The notes beneath the pieces are model-generated. The model saw nothing but the letters and a program-made list of their open reading frames with translations. It had not been told where the DNA came from and ran no database searches. The position numbers and the translations under genes were made by a program. A stretch of 64,000 bases of DNA from Bradyrhizobium archetypum. GTDB taxonomy: Bacteria > Pseudomonadota > Alphaproteobacteria > Rhizobiales > Xanthobacteraceae. The stretch lies in the NCBI RefSeq assembly GCF_013114835.1, contig NZ_JAAVLW010000010.1, positions 181,993 through 245,992 of the forward strand, given 5' to 3'. Of the stretch, positions 28,327 to 37,293 are shown in pieces. Each line of letters opens with the position of its first letter. Positions within the stretch are counted from its first letter, which is position 1.

Positions 28327-28947
28327 CTAAACTCGAACCGGATTCCGAAAGTAGACGAGCAAGCCGTCTTCGTTAACCGACTGACCCTTGCACTGTACGC
28401 GCTCGACCTCGATCAACGTTTCATTGAGCATGGTGATGACCGACTCGGCACCAGCAGCGTGCCCCCAACGCCTGCAGGCGGCATCACGCGCCGATCCAAA
28501 GACCAGATGCCCACCTGGCGCAAGCATCCGCACCAGATTGCGGATGGCCGCGCGGATCTCAGTCATGTCTTCGAGGTAATAGAGAACTTCCGCCACGACG
28601 ATCAGATCAAACAACTCCGGGGTCGAGAACTCTTGGATATCGGAAGCTATCCACGTGATGTGCGACCACCTCTTCGTCCGTTGGCACGCTCGACCGATCG
28701 CTCGCGGCATAACATCGACCACCGTGAGCCGTTCACAGTGGGGTGCCAGCTTTTCAGTGAATGCGCCGGCTGCGCACCCGACTTCGAGAGCATGTGTAAT
28801 AACTCCTTGGGAAAGCGACAGCCGCAGCATTTGCGTGTGACGCTCCCGCTCGAACGGATTACCGTCGAGCCGCCACGGATCGTCGCTCGCCAATTCGAGG
28901 TCTAACAATTGATATTTCTTGTTCTGGCTCACGACTTTTGCACCCAT
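28327..28947 (-). CDS. nodS: NodS, SAM-dependent Nod factor N-methyltransferase
   Basis: A 206-residue methyltransferase. SAM-binding motif I is ALEVGCAAGAFTEKLAPH and the post-I acidic strand is LTVVDVMPRA. NodS methylates the free amino group left by NodB before NodA acylates it. The start is uncertain: the ATG at 28947 fits the family, but a GTG at 28965 overlaps the nodC stop as GTGA. Neither has a clear ribosome site, so coupling to nodC is likely. Confidence 0.9.
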   Translation of the reverse strand: MGAKVVSQNKKYQLLDLELASDDPWRLDGNPFERERHTQMLRLSLSQGVITHALEVGCAAGAFTEKLAPHCERLTVVDVMPRAIGRACQRTKRWSHITWIASDIQEFSTPELFDLIVVAEVLYYLEDMTEIRAAIRNLVRMLAPGGHLVFGSARDAACRRWGHAAGAESVITMLNETLIEVERVQCKGQSVNEDGLLVYFRNPVRV

Positions 28948-28961
28948 CGTAACGTTCAAGT

Positions 28962-30317
28962 TCACTTGCCGCTGCAAATACTGTTCGACGTCACGAACCT
29001 CGAAGACCGGCGCGAAAGATCCGTCCTGGGAACTGACCCAGCAATGACCGGACCTCCTTTAGCGCTTGGTCCTGCGACCGGCTTTGGGATGACGACCTGT
29101 CTTTCGCTCTCGTTTGGTAACTTTGCAGACTTGCGTGACAGCCAATCGCTATTGCTCAATGTACACAATGCATAGGCTTTCACGGGAAGTAAGAGTAAGA
29201 TGTTGATGAGTGTGTGCAGAGAAAAGCCGAGAAATCGAAGTTCGCGAGCCCGAAACGCTGCAACGCTGCAGCGAACCACGGTCATTGATGCGACAATCAG
29301 TCCTGTCCACCACGGTATTGTGGCTGTGAGTGCGAGCTGCGCGAGCGCCGCTAGCGATGACACGGCGAGAAGCAGCGGGCCGAGATTCTGTCCGACTACA
29401 TCTAGCGTGAGATAGCGATCAAGTTCGGGCAACAGGCGCAGCGCAAGGAAGGTGTCACGGAAAGTGCTCCGTGCCCAACGGAGTTGTTGGCGCAGATACG
29501 GCCCTATTCTATCCGGAACCACTGTTGCCGCGACGGCATCGGGAACGTACTCGGTTTGAAACCCTGCTTTCAACATGAGGATCGTGAGGTGGCGATCCTC
29601 GCCGAAGTCGCTTGGCTTTCCCCGAAAGAACTGCGTCTCGTACTGATCCAGCAGCAAAAGGAGCGCGGAACGGCGATACATGGCACATGGGCCGCAGCAG
29701 CACATAACGGCGCCGAAGCGAGCCTGTGCCGCGCGCTCCTCGTTGCAAGCCAACCAGTACTCCATGTCGATCAGCCGAGTTAACCAGGTGTCGTTTCGGT
29801 TGCTCGCCGTCAACTGACCCATGGCCGCCCCGATCGCTGGATCCTGCATCTTTCGTGCAAGTTTCGTGACTACATCGGCGGCGAGTACCGTGTCCGAATC
29901 GACGTTGAGCACCAACTCTCCAGACGACCCACGTATCGCGGCGATCTGCGCCTTCCGTTTTCCGACATTCTTGCCCAGCAGAATAAAGCTGAACCTCGGG
30001 TCGTCAGCGTAGGCGTCGTGAACGGGTGCTACAGCGTCGAGATTTCCGGAACCGTCGTCAACCACATAGACTTGCAGTTTCCCGGCGTAGTCTTGGCTTG
30101 CAATGGATCTCAGACACGCTGAGAGCGTGCGCGGGTCCTCGTTGAAGCAGGGGACGATGACGTCCACGCTCGGCAAAGCGCCGGAGACGGCCACGTCGTC
30201 CGAAGACGATGATACGTTTGTCGGCAGAGCATAAAGCACCTGCGCGCTTTTATAGAAAGTCGAGAGCAGCGCATACAATGAAATAGTGACAGTGCTGGTC
30301 GTAGCAAGAAGATTCAT
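28962..30317 (-). CDS. nodC: NodC, N-acetylglucosaminyltransferase
   Basis: A 451-residue GT2 chitin-oligosaccharide synthase. Motifs: DVIVPCFNED, VDDGSG, acceptor-side DxD NVDSDT, catalytic GEDRHLT and QQLRWARS (QxxRW). An N-terminal membrane anchor and a C-terminal cluster of three hydrophobic helices place it in the inner membrane. It makes the chitin backbone from UDP-GlcNAc. I chose the ATG at 30317 (MNLLATTST) because all NodC proteins begin there; the frame upstream overlaps nodB. The C-terminus is shorter than the 485 residues of B. japonicum NodC and Ser/Arg-rich. Confidence 0.94.
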   Translation of the reverse strand: MNLLATTSTVTISLYALLSTFYKSAQVLYALPTNVSSSSDDVAVSGALPSVDVIVPCFNEDPRTLSACLRSIASQDYAGKLQVYVVDDGSGNLDAVAPVHDAYADDPRFSFILLGKNVGKRKAQIAAIRGSSGELVLNVDSDTVLAADVVTKLARKMQDPAIGAAMGQLTASNRNDTWLTRLIDMEYWLACNEERAAQARFGAVMCCCGPCAMYRRSALLLLLDQYETQFFRGKPSDFGEDRHLTILMLKAGFQTEYVPDAVAATVVPDRIGPYLRQQLRWARSTFRDTFLALRLLPELDRYLTLDVVGQNLGPLLLAVSSLAALAQLALTATIPWWTGLIVASMTVVRCSVAAFRARELRFLGFSLHTLINILLLLPVKAYALCTLSNSDWLSRKSAKLPNESERQVVIPKPVAGPSAKGGPVIAGSVPRTDLSRRSSRFVTSNSICSGK

Positions 30318-30333
30318 AGGTGTGTCGATTCGT

Positions 30334-30993
30334 TCAGTGAGGTTGAGGAAGCGAGCGGATTGAAAATCCGCGGCCATGCAATGCTGGAATCAGGTGGGAA
30401 AGCGCCAAGACGGTCTGGTCGCGAACACGAGCATGAGTAGCCCGTCCCAACTCCTCGGGAGGACATCCATCGTGCAAGAGCACGATTGCACCCGCCCGGA
30501 CAGAGGCCAGCACAGCGTCAACAATCGCGTTAACGCCCGGACGAGACCAGTCTCGCGGATCGACCGACCAGTGCAGGGCGGTCAGTCCAGCCCTCGCCGA
30601 CGTAGTGAGCACCTCATTGCTCCACATCCCATAAGGCGCACGCATGTGCCGCAGCTGGGCCTGGGGGCACGCCATTTTTATGGCCCTGCTCGCCGCTAGT
30701 ATTTCATATTGCACTTCGGTGAGCTCGCATCTGGACAGGTCCGGATGCGTCATCGTGTGGTTTGCGACCTCGTGCCCATCTGCGATCATTCGTCGGATTA
30801 GTTTCGGCTGGTCCGCCGCGTACGCGCCGATGACGAAGAACGTTGCGGGCACTCGGTGTTCCGCGAGCACATCCAGGACATCCGGAGTGCAGAGTGGATC
30901 GGGACCGTCGTCAAACGTCAGATAAACGCCGCGACTTTCAGTGCGGTCAGCGTATTCGCTGCGCACTTCGCATAAGCGGTCGAGGTATGTCAC
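30334..30993 (-). CDS. nodB: NodB, chitooligosaccharide deacetylase
   Basis: A 219-residue carbohydrate esterase family 4 enzyme. Motif 1 is LTFDDGPDP, motif 2 HEVANHTMTHPD (metal-binding His pair) and motif 3 RAPYG. It removes the acetyl group from the non-reducing end of the chitin oligomer. The ATG overlaps the nodA TGA as ATGA, a coupled start. Confidence 0.95.
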   Translation of the reverse strand: MTYLDRLCEVRSEYADRTESRGVYLTFDDGPDPLCTPDVLDVLAEHRVPATFFVIGAYAADQPKLIRRMIADGHEVANHTMTHPDLSRCELTEVQYEILAASRAIKMACPQAQLRHMRAPYGMWSNEVLTTSARAGLTALHWSVDPRDWSRPGVNAIVDAVLASVRAGAIVLLHDGCPPEELGRATHARVRDQTVLALSHLIPALHGRGFSIRSLPQPH

Positions 30994-31622
30994 AGCTCAG
31001 GCCCGTTCCGATCAATCACCGTACCAGCCGGCCACTCGCTGATCGGCCGTCCAATCGGCAGAACCAGGACAAGCACGTCCTCGACGCGCGTGGGCGATAA
31101 CTTCAGATACACATCCGGAAGGGTGGACCGCACGCGGACCCCGGAGATAATGGTTGCCAGACCGCGGCGGGCCAGCAACCTTGTAAGATGTTCCTTCAGC
31201 GCATGCCGAACCGTACCGAAACCGAACGGAACGGCAAGCTTCTGCAGTACTGGATACATCACGCGCATTGAGTGCGTGATTCCGAGTCCCTCAAGATCCG
31301 GACGTACCCCGTACAATCCTAGCTCGGCCACTAGTAGATCGACGTCTCCGATCTTGATGAAGCGGCGTAGCGCGCCGATATGAGCGGCTACGCCGCGTGC
31401 GTCGTAGCCGATTACACGGAGCTCAGGTCTCGCGCCGGCCCAACTTCGATAGTCTCCGAATGGTTTCGCATTGAATTCCCCGGTGGGACCATAGGTCTTT
31501 CGGAAGAAGTCGGAGAGTTCGATATGGTCGGCGAGGCGCAGTTCATTTTCCCAGACCACCCTCCACCGCACCGGCGAGCGCATGGACACACCTGCCGTAG
31601 AGCTGGATACGGCAATATTCAT
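30990..31622 (-). CDS. nodA: NodA, Nod factor N-acyltransferase
   Basis: A 210-residue acyltransferase that attaches the fatty acid to the amino group freed by NodB. Conserved stretches: RVVWENELRLADHIELSDFF, AELGLYGVRPDLEGLGI and the C-terminus DRNGPEL. The start is the ATG at 31622, with GAGG five bases upstream and the family start MNIAVSSST. The frame extends further upstream into a leader that carries remnants. It is the first intact gene after the nod box at 32391-32436, some 770 bases away. Confidence 0.95.
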   Translation of the reverse strand: MNIAVSSSTAGVSMRSPVRWRVVWENELRLADHIELSDFFRKTYGPTGEFNAKPFGDYRSWAGARPELRVIGYDARGVAAHIGALRRFIKIGDVDLLVAELGLYGVRPDLEGLGITHSMRVMYPVLQKLAVPFGFGTVRHALKEHLTRLLARRGLATIISGVRVRSTLPDVYLKLSPTRVEDVLVLVLPIGRPISEWPAGTVIDRNGPEL

Positions 31623-31639
31623 AATTGCCTCGCATGCAC

Positions 31640-32070
31640 TGTCTGGCGCTTGACGATGGACTTGATGCACGCGAGCCGTTCGCTTTCGATGAATGGCTTC
31701 AGCCGGGAATGGGAAACGCTGGCTGCGGCCAGATGCTGGCATAGCTCGAGCCCAACCACTCCGGGCCACTGAACATTCGCTATCAAGCAGGACGTGCTGC
31801 GAGAACGGCTGAATCGCAAGAACTCCTCTGCGCACTGGACAGATTCGCAATTTTCGCCTGTCAAACAGAGTGCGCCTGTCAGCGCTCTACGGACCGATGC
31901 GTCGCTATCCGCGACGGAGATTACATCGAGCGCATGTGCCATTCGCACCAGATCCACTGGGGACTTCTCCTGCATTTTGCGCACGATTTGGCTGCTATGG
32001 ACACGCGATAGATTTGGCCGGGTCGCAAAGGCATTTGCCGCCTGCAATCGGCAGCTCCTGACTGGTTGCG
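31640..32070 (-). pseudogene. Response-regulator remnants in the nodA leader
   Basis: The minus frame reads SSQIVRKMQEKSPVDLVRMA, the C-terminal HTH end of a FixJ/NodW-type regulator. It runs directly into VISVADSDASVRRALTGALC and EEFLRFSRSRSTSCLIANVQ, the start of a FixJ-type receiver with the acidic DD pair changed and the phospho-Asp strand altered to NVQWPG. It looks like the junction of two tandem regulators, decayed. Part of it has a copy at 19.43-19.53 kb. Confidence 0.5.
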
Positions 32071-32102
32071 ACGTTAGAGCGAACTGGCCGGCTGCATCAA
32101 TT

Positions 32103-32382
32103 CTACGCAGGTAAACGGCCAATATAGAAACAGTTGGAGAAGCTATACGAACGTTTACCGGTACTGAGCGGCGATGCGACCTGCGGCACGCCTGTCGCGT
32201 CAAGCCACTGCGATGCAGTTTGCGCAACCCGTTGAACACTCTGGATCCAATGGACATGCGCTTCGATCGGCACTCGGGGTGCAGCTGAGACTTTTTCGCG
32301 GAGCCGGGGCAAAGACCGATAAGCATTCCTGATATGCCTGAACTTTTTGTTTGTCCCGACCGACGGCTTTGCTATCCGCCAT
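32103..32382 (-). pseudogene. nodK/nodY-like first gene of nod operon, frameshifted
   Basis: Just inside the nod box, an ATG at 32382 begins MADSKAVGRDKQKVQAYQEC then LSVFAPA. The continuation REKVSAAPRVPIEAHVHWIQ, then QTASQWLDATGVPQVASPLS and SYSFSNCFYIGRLPA, is in the next frame, so one base has been gained near 32300. It occupies the position of nodY (B. japonicum) or nodK (B. elkanii), whose role is unknown. A second copy of the same gene stands behind the nod box at 19.06 kb. Confidence 0.55.
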
Positions 32383-32390
32383 TCGGCACA

Positions 32391-32436
32391 GTTGGTAAAA
32401 TCGATTGTTTTTATTGAACTCATCCAAAGGATGGAT
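32391..32436 (-). promoter_or_regulatory. nod box of the nodA operon
   Basis: Read on the minus strand it has ATCCATCCTTTGGATG, a short spacer and AAACAATCGATTTTACCAA, a near-perfect nod box. It lies between nodD1 (starting 12 bases away on the other strand) and the nod operon, so NodD1 bound here both activates nodABC and can regulate its own gene. Confidence 0.92.
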
Positions 32437-32447
32437 AACTCCACGCT

Positions 32448-33392
32448 ATGCGCTTCAAAGGACTGGATCTAAATCTTCTCGTCGCGCTCGATGCTCTGAT
32501 GACCGAGCGCAATCTCACCGCGGCGGCACGCAGCATCAATCTGAGCCAGCCGGCCATGAGTGCGGCCGTCGCCCGGCTACGCGCTTATTTCCGCGATGAA
32601 CTATTTACGATGAGGGGCCGGGAGCTTGTCCCAACACCACGAGCGAAGCGGCTCGCAGCACCGATTCGCGAGACTCTGATGCACATTCAGCTCTCCATTA
32701 TTTCCCGCGACACGTTCAACCCAGCCGAATCGGACCGCCGCTTCAGGATCCTGCTTTCCGATTTCATGACAGTTGTTTTTTTTCGAAGGATCCTCGACCG
32801 TGTCGCGCAGGAAGCCCCCGCCGTCCGATTCGAATTTCTGCCCTTTATCGATGAGCCCGATGAGCTTCTGCGGCGCGGCGACGTCGACTTTCTTGTCTTA
32901 CCGGAATTGTTCATGTCGAGCGCGCATCCTAAAGCGACACTGTTCGAGGAGACACTCGTGTGCGTGGGCTGCCGCACTAACAAGCAGCTGTCACGGCAGC
33001 TTACATTCGACAAATACATATCAATGGGACACGTTGCAGCGAAGTTCGGGCAGGCGCTTAGGCCCAATATTGAGGAGTGGTTCTTGCTTGAGCACGGTCT
33101 TAAGAGACGCATCGAGGTCGCTGTGCAGGGCTTTACGATGATCCCGCCGATGCTATCGGGGACTGAGCGTATAGCGACGATGCCCTCAAGGTTGGCCCAG
33201 CATTTCGCAAAGACGATGCCCCTGCGGATCGTCGAAACTCCTCTCCCACTTCCCGCATTCACCGAGGCCATCCAATGGCCTGCCCTCCACAATACCGATC
33301 CGGCAAGCATTTGGATGCGGCGGATAATGTTGCAGGAGGCGGCCCGCATGGCTTCTCCGCGTGAGACCCCCCGAAATCGCAGGCGCTGCTAG
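32448..33392 (+). CDS. nodD1: NodD1, LysR-type flavonoid-responsive activator
   Basis: A 314-residue LysR protein starting MRFKGLDLNLLVALDALMTE with the HTH TAAARSINLSQPAMSAAVAR. The C-terminal inducer-binding domain is full length. With plant flavonoids it activates nod boxes. It is divergent from nodA across one nod box. It is called nodD1 by position; about three quarters identical to nodD2 by eye. Confidence 0.93.
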   Translation: MRFKGLDLNLLVALDALMTERNLTAAARSINLSQPAMSAAVARLRAYFRDELFTMRGRELVPTPRAKRLAAPIRETLMHIQLSIISRDTFNPAESDRRFRILLSDFMTVVFFRRILDRVAQEAPAVRFEFLPFIDEPDELLRRGDVDFLVLPELFMSSAHPKATLFEETLVCVGCRTNKQLSRQLTFDKYISMGHVAAKFGQALRPNIEEWFLLEHGLKRRIEVAVQGFTMIPPMLSGTERIATMPSRLAQHFAKTMPLRIVETPLPLPAFTEAIQWPALHNTDPASIWMRRIMLQEAARMASPRETPRNRRRC

Positions 33393-33790
33393 GTTTTGCT
33401 CGAGGCCTCTTAACACCTGGTCTCGGCCATCCAGATGCTTCAAGATCACCTGCTCGCTCCGGCCGCTCTCGTATGCCGCATGTCTCGGAAGCCCGCACTG
33501 CAAGAGGCACGTACGCCACTTCTGCATGCAGAAGAACCCCTGCAGTTCGATGTCAGCCGCAGCGCGCCCGAATTGGCGCGAGCAGCCGCTGATCAAGTAG
33601 CGCTATAATCTTGCTTCGCGCCAGCCGCCTGGCAGGTCTGCCGCAAGATGTTCTAGGAACTAGGCAAAGAGCGCAGCGGAGGGCTTTTACGCGATTGTGG
33701 CGGGCTGCATTTGGCACCTGTGCCCGCGAAGTGGTTCAGATATTGCGACAGACGCATTTGTCGAATGAAATTATGTTCAGCTACACCAAT
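33393..33790. other. nodD1-nodD2 intergenic, no gene
   Basis: Small frames on both strands without motifs. The last part (from about 33791) is a partial copy of the nolA promoter and 5' end. Confidence 0.45.
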
Positions 33791-33795
33791 GAAAT

Positions 33796-33885
33796 TGCTT
33801 GAATCGCACACTGCGTCAGGTTGTAGGCTCACAAACGACGAGCAAAGCTATGCCACGCGGAGCGTCGATAGCGCATCTGCGGCGC
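33796..33885 (+). promoter_or_regulatory. NolA-type promoter, copy 1, with nolA 5'-end remnant
   Basis: TTGAAT at 33799-33804 and TAGGCT at 33824-33829 are separated by exactly 19 bases. The following bases (GCAAAGCTATGCCACGCG, GCGTCGATAGCGCAT) mirror the first codons of nolA. It points toward nodD2, whose start is 350 bases downstream. MerR-family activators work at promoters with such long spacers. In B. japonicum NolA is reported to raise nodD2 expression, which fits this site. Confidence 0.65.
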
Positions 33886-34178
33886 TGTTGGCGTAATGGT
33901 GGGCAACGCGCCCTACTCTCAGCGGTTCATAGTGATCGATGTAGCGCTGGGAGCGAGCTGAGCGCACCAAAGGCCCTACTTCAAGCCGCGGGCGACTTCC
34001 TCGCCCGCTCGCATCTTCCGTTGCGCAACCAACATGCTTGCGACGAGTACGAGAGCCTTCTGTGCGATCGCGCGGGAAGCCCAGAAAGAGCCTAGCTCGG
34101 GGGGGCGACTGGGACCTTCATCGAAGTAACCATTGTTGCTCAATGTTTACAACGCAAAGGCTTTCAGCGGGAGACGAT

Positions 34179-35132
34179 ATGCGTTTTAAGGGCCTTGATC
34201 TAAATCTTCTTGTTGCGCTCGATGCTTTGATGACCGAGCGTAACCTCACCGCGGCGGCACGCAGGATCAAGCTGAGCCAACCGGCCATGAGCGCCGCCGT
34301 CGCCCGACTACGCGCCTATTTCCGCGATGACCTATTCACGATGAGAGGCCGGGAACTGGTTCCAACACGGCGTGCCGAAGGGCTCGCCGCCCCTATTCGC
34401 GAGGCTCTGCTGCACATCCAGCTCTCGATTATTTCCCAGGATGTGTTCAACCCTGCCAAATCGGATCGCCGCTTCCGGATCCTCCTGTCCGATTTCATGA
34501 CAATCGTATTCTTTCGAAAGGTCGTGGACCGTGTCGCACGGGAAGCTCCCGCCGTCAGTTTCGAATTGCTGCCACTCGCCGATGCGACCGACGAGCTTCT
34601 CCGGCGCGGTGAAGTCGATTTTCTTATCTTGCCGGAATTGTTCATGTCGAGCGCACACCCTAAAGCCACATTGTTCGAGGAGAGACTCGTGTGCGTCGGA
34701 TGCCGCACGAACAAGCAGCTTCGAACGCCGCTTACATTCGAGAGATACATGTCCATGGGACATGTTGCGGTCAAGTTCGGGCTTACGCGAAAGCCCTCCA
34801 TTGAGGAATGGTTCTTACTCAAGTACGGTCTCAACAGACGCATCGAGGTTGTCGTGCAGAGCTTTAGCATGATCCCCCCGGTACTATTGGATACTGACCG
34901 CATAGGTACGATGCCCTCAAGGCTGGTTAAGCATTTCGAAAACACGATGCCCCTGCAGATCGTCGAACTCACGCGGTCACTTCCCGCGTTTACCGAGGCT
35001 CTCCAATGGCCCGCTTTTCACAATAGTGATCCGGCAAGCATCTGGATGCGGCAGATATTGTTGGAAGAGGCGTCCCGCATGAGTCCTCCGTCTGAGACCA
35101 CGAAAGATGCAGGCGCCCCTACATTCACTTAA
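34179..35132 (+). CDS. nodD2: NodD2, LysR-type regulator of nodulation
   Basis: A 317-residue LysR protein, MRFKGLDLNLLVALDALMTE, with HTH TAAARRIKLSQPAMSAAVAR. Full length. In bradyrhizobia NodD2 represses nod genes or modulates NodD1. I chose the ATG at 34179, with GGGAG seven bases upstream; the frame upstream of it does not resemble NodD. No nod box precedes it. Instead the leader has a short match to antisense nodC (34131-34170) and, further upstream, a NolA-type promoter. Confidence 0.92.
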   Translation: MRFKGLDLNLLVALDALMTERNLTAAARRIKLSQPAMSAAVARLRAYFRDDLFTMRGRELVPTRRAEGLAAPIREALLHIQLSIISQDVFNPAKSDRRFRILLSDFMTIVFFRKVVDRVAREAPAVSFELLPLADATDELLRRGEVDFLILPELFMSSAHPKATLFEERLVCVGCRTNKQLRTPLTFERYMSMGHVAVKFGLTRKPSIEEWFLLKYGLNRRIEVVVQSFSMIPPVLLDTDRIGTMPSRLVKHFENTMPLQIVELTRSLPAFTEALQWPAFHNSDPASIWMRQILLEEASRMSPPSETTKDAGAPTFT

Positions 35133-36227
35133 ATCGTCTTCTCACCTCCTCTTCCATCAATCCGGGTTACCCCAACTGAGCCTTATTCATCCTAAGCGCG
35201 AATTCGCAAAGCGTGCTATGTCTCCAATATCTAGACGCATATCTCGGCCGTCTCGCGCGCGCCTAACATAGGCTCCTCTCGGCTCGACGCCATTCTCTGT
35301 CGAGCTCGATGGCGATAATTTGCGGCGTTGAAGATTAGTGACCCATTGCAAATGCCTATTGAACCTGCCACACCGGCAATGTTCTCAAGCAAGCGGTTTG
35401 GCTCGCTCGAGAGGATAGCGACCCAGTCCAGCAGAGACGGAGCGCGACATGCAAACGACCTACGCGATCAACGACATTTTCTACACATTGTCGGCGGCAG
35501 TTCAGGCCCGAAGTCAGCTCCGATATCTACATTCGCTGGACATTCGTTCTCCTCGGAGCTGATGACTTTGCGGGGCGCCTGGTCCTCGGGCCGCACTCCC
35601 TCCCCACCTCCAGCAGCGCATCATCTGCAAATCGAAGCGGTTGCAGGACTGATCTGCGACGGCAAGTACGCGCTCCTGGCAATCCAATTGCGCAACTAAC
35701 TCGCAAGCGCGCTGATATCAGCAGAACTCGACATTCGCCTGCAGGGTTGCGAAGAACAGTAAGACTAGCTAATCGACCCAGATGCGCGCAGCGCACTGGC
35801 ATCGATTATTCGGAGGCATTGCCCGTCTGGGTGTCCAGCATTTGGTATACATTAAGAAAGCGGGTGCCAAGCTGAGCAACATATTGGGATTATCGTTGTT
35901 GGATCCGCATTGGCTGCCGACCGATGCTCGCATCGGCTGCGCGCTTTCTTGCAGCCATGACTTAGAATAGCGGCCTACCGATTGTGGGAATTGTCTTCTT
36001 CGCCGTGCCAATCCGGCTGCACAGGGCACTCGGTGCTCGCAAACGTTCCGAGAAAAGCTAGTCGAGTCGCCCGCGCGGCCTTGAGGCGGAGCAAAGCGCG
36101 ACTGTGTTGCGCAACAGCATCACTTCAACGTATACCGCATCTTCGTCGCTGTACGCCGGCGGCCTGTCTTCTTTTGGCCAAACGTCTTAGCCACGTGCGG
36201 CCGCCTTAGCGTTAATCAAGGAGCCGA
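35133..36227. other. nodD2 to nolA gap, no gene supported
   Basis: Several short frames overlap on both strands with no motifs or ribosome sites. No promoter was recognised apart from the region just before 36228. Confidence 0.45.
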
Positions 36228-36440
36228 ATGTTGCAGCAATACGGTGGTGTCTACGATCCGGAAGACCTCTCGGTCTTGGGAAGGATTTTTGATGAAGCAG
36301 TCGCGGCTTTACCGGCCTCTATGCGAACTCCTGAAAATCGAACGGCAATCGCCACGCTTGTTCTGCAACGTGCAGCAGCCGGTGAGGCCAACTTAGCGTC
36401 CCTGATGAACTTGATGGGCGCCATTGCTTCTGCTGCTTGA
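36228..36440 (+). CDS. Small conserved hypothetical protein, 70 aa
   Basis: ATG at 36228 with GGAG six bases upstream. The protein reads YDPEDLSVLGRIFDEAVAAL, then MRTPENRTAIATLVLQRAAA. This resembles a common short bradyrhizobial protein (YDPETVxxLRxVLExA...RxxLAxRILxxAxxGE). All-helical, soluble, no known function. It lies just upstream of nolA. Confidence 0.65.
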   Translation: MLQQYGGVYDPEDLSVLGRIFDEAVAALPASMRTPENRTAIATLVLQRAAAGEANLASLMNLMGAIASAA

Positions 36441-36536
36441 TCAGGCGACTCTCTGAGCGCAGCAACGTTGCTGGCGACAGAAGAGCCGCTTCGCTTGCGC
36501 CTGACTCGAAGCAGGTTTCAGGTAGACCATTGAAAT

Positions 36537-36573
36537 AGCTTGAATCTCACGCGACGTCAGGTTGTAGGCTTGA
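36537..36573 (+). promoter_or_regulatory. NolA-type promoter, copy 2 (nolA itself)
   Basis: TTGAAT at 36540-36545 and TAGGCT at 36565-36570, 19 bases apart. The nolA ATG is only 16 bases past the -10, so the mRNA leader would be very short. The long spacer is the hallmark of promoters activated by MerR-type proteins, and nolA encodes one, so autoregulation is likely. Confidence 0.7.
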
Positions 36574-36585
36574 AATTAGAGAACC

Positions 36586-37293
36586 ATGACAAAAGCTACA
36601 CCACGAAGGCGTCGATGGCGCATTGGCGAGCTTGCAGAGGCTACCGGAGTAACGGTACGCACGCTGCATCACTATGAGCACACGGGCTTACTAAGTGCGT
36701 CGGAACGCACCGACGGCGGTCACCGCATGTACGACCGCGAAGGCCTCAAACGGGTACATCAAATCCGAGCGCTACGTGAGCTTGGCTTCTCGCTTTACGA
36801 GATCCGTAGAGCGATTGAGGGCAGAACGTCGCTTACTGATCTATTGCGCAAGCATTTGGAGAGAATTGAACTTCAAGTCGCGCGTGCAACCCTGTTGCGA
36901 GATCGTTTGCGCAACATGACGACGGACAGTGAATTACAAGTCAGTGTAGATGAGCTACCTGCCACTCTAGATGCAATGTCGCGGGTCGAGGAAGAACGCC
37001 CTCAGCCGCTCCCATGCACATGCGTCATAGACTCAGATCGAGAGGAGCGTTGGCTGAAGATCCGCGACGAGCTGCGCGATTGTGTGGATCGGGGCGAGCA
37101 TCCCTGCAGCGAACGGGCAAATGCTGTGGCGCTTAGAGCGCGCCTGCTGATCACAGAAATTGCAGGAGCTGATTCGACCGTTTCAACCATACTGAAAGTT
37201 CTTGCGCGATTGAGCGCGCCACGCAGTATGGCTGGCTGGGATCCCTGCCTAATGCAATATCTCGACCGCGCACTTGCCGCCTTGGACGGATGA
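36586..37293 (+). CDS. nolA: NolA, MerR-family nodulation regulator
   Basis: A 235-residue MerR-type activator. The N-terminal winged helix reads RWRIGELAEATGVTVRTLHH with the usual YEHTGLL and GGHRMYDREGLKRVHQIRAL. A dimerisation helix and a C-terminal effector domain follow. NolA was found as a host-genotype-specific nodulation gene in Bradyrhizobium and controls nodD2; three alternative translation starts are described there. Here internal Met codons exist at the 'MYDREG' and 'MTTDSE' positions. Full length, own promoter (see 36537). Confidence 0.93.
   Translation: MTKATPRRRRWRIGELAEATGVTVRTLHHYEHTGLLSASERTDGGHRMYDREGLKRVHQIRALRELGFSLYEIRRAIEGRTSLTDLLRKHLERIELQVARATLLRDRLRNMTTDSELQVSVDELPATLDAMSRVEEERPQPLPCTCVIDSDREERWLKIRDELRDCVDRGEHPCSERANAVALRARLLITEIAGADSTVSTILKVLARLSAPRSMAGWDPCLMQYLDRALAALDG

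Noticed and set aside
27580..28905. 441-codon plus-strand frame
   Set aside because: Antisense shadow of nodU and nodS; no independent motifs.
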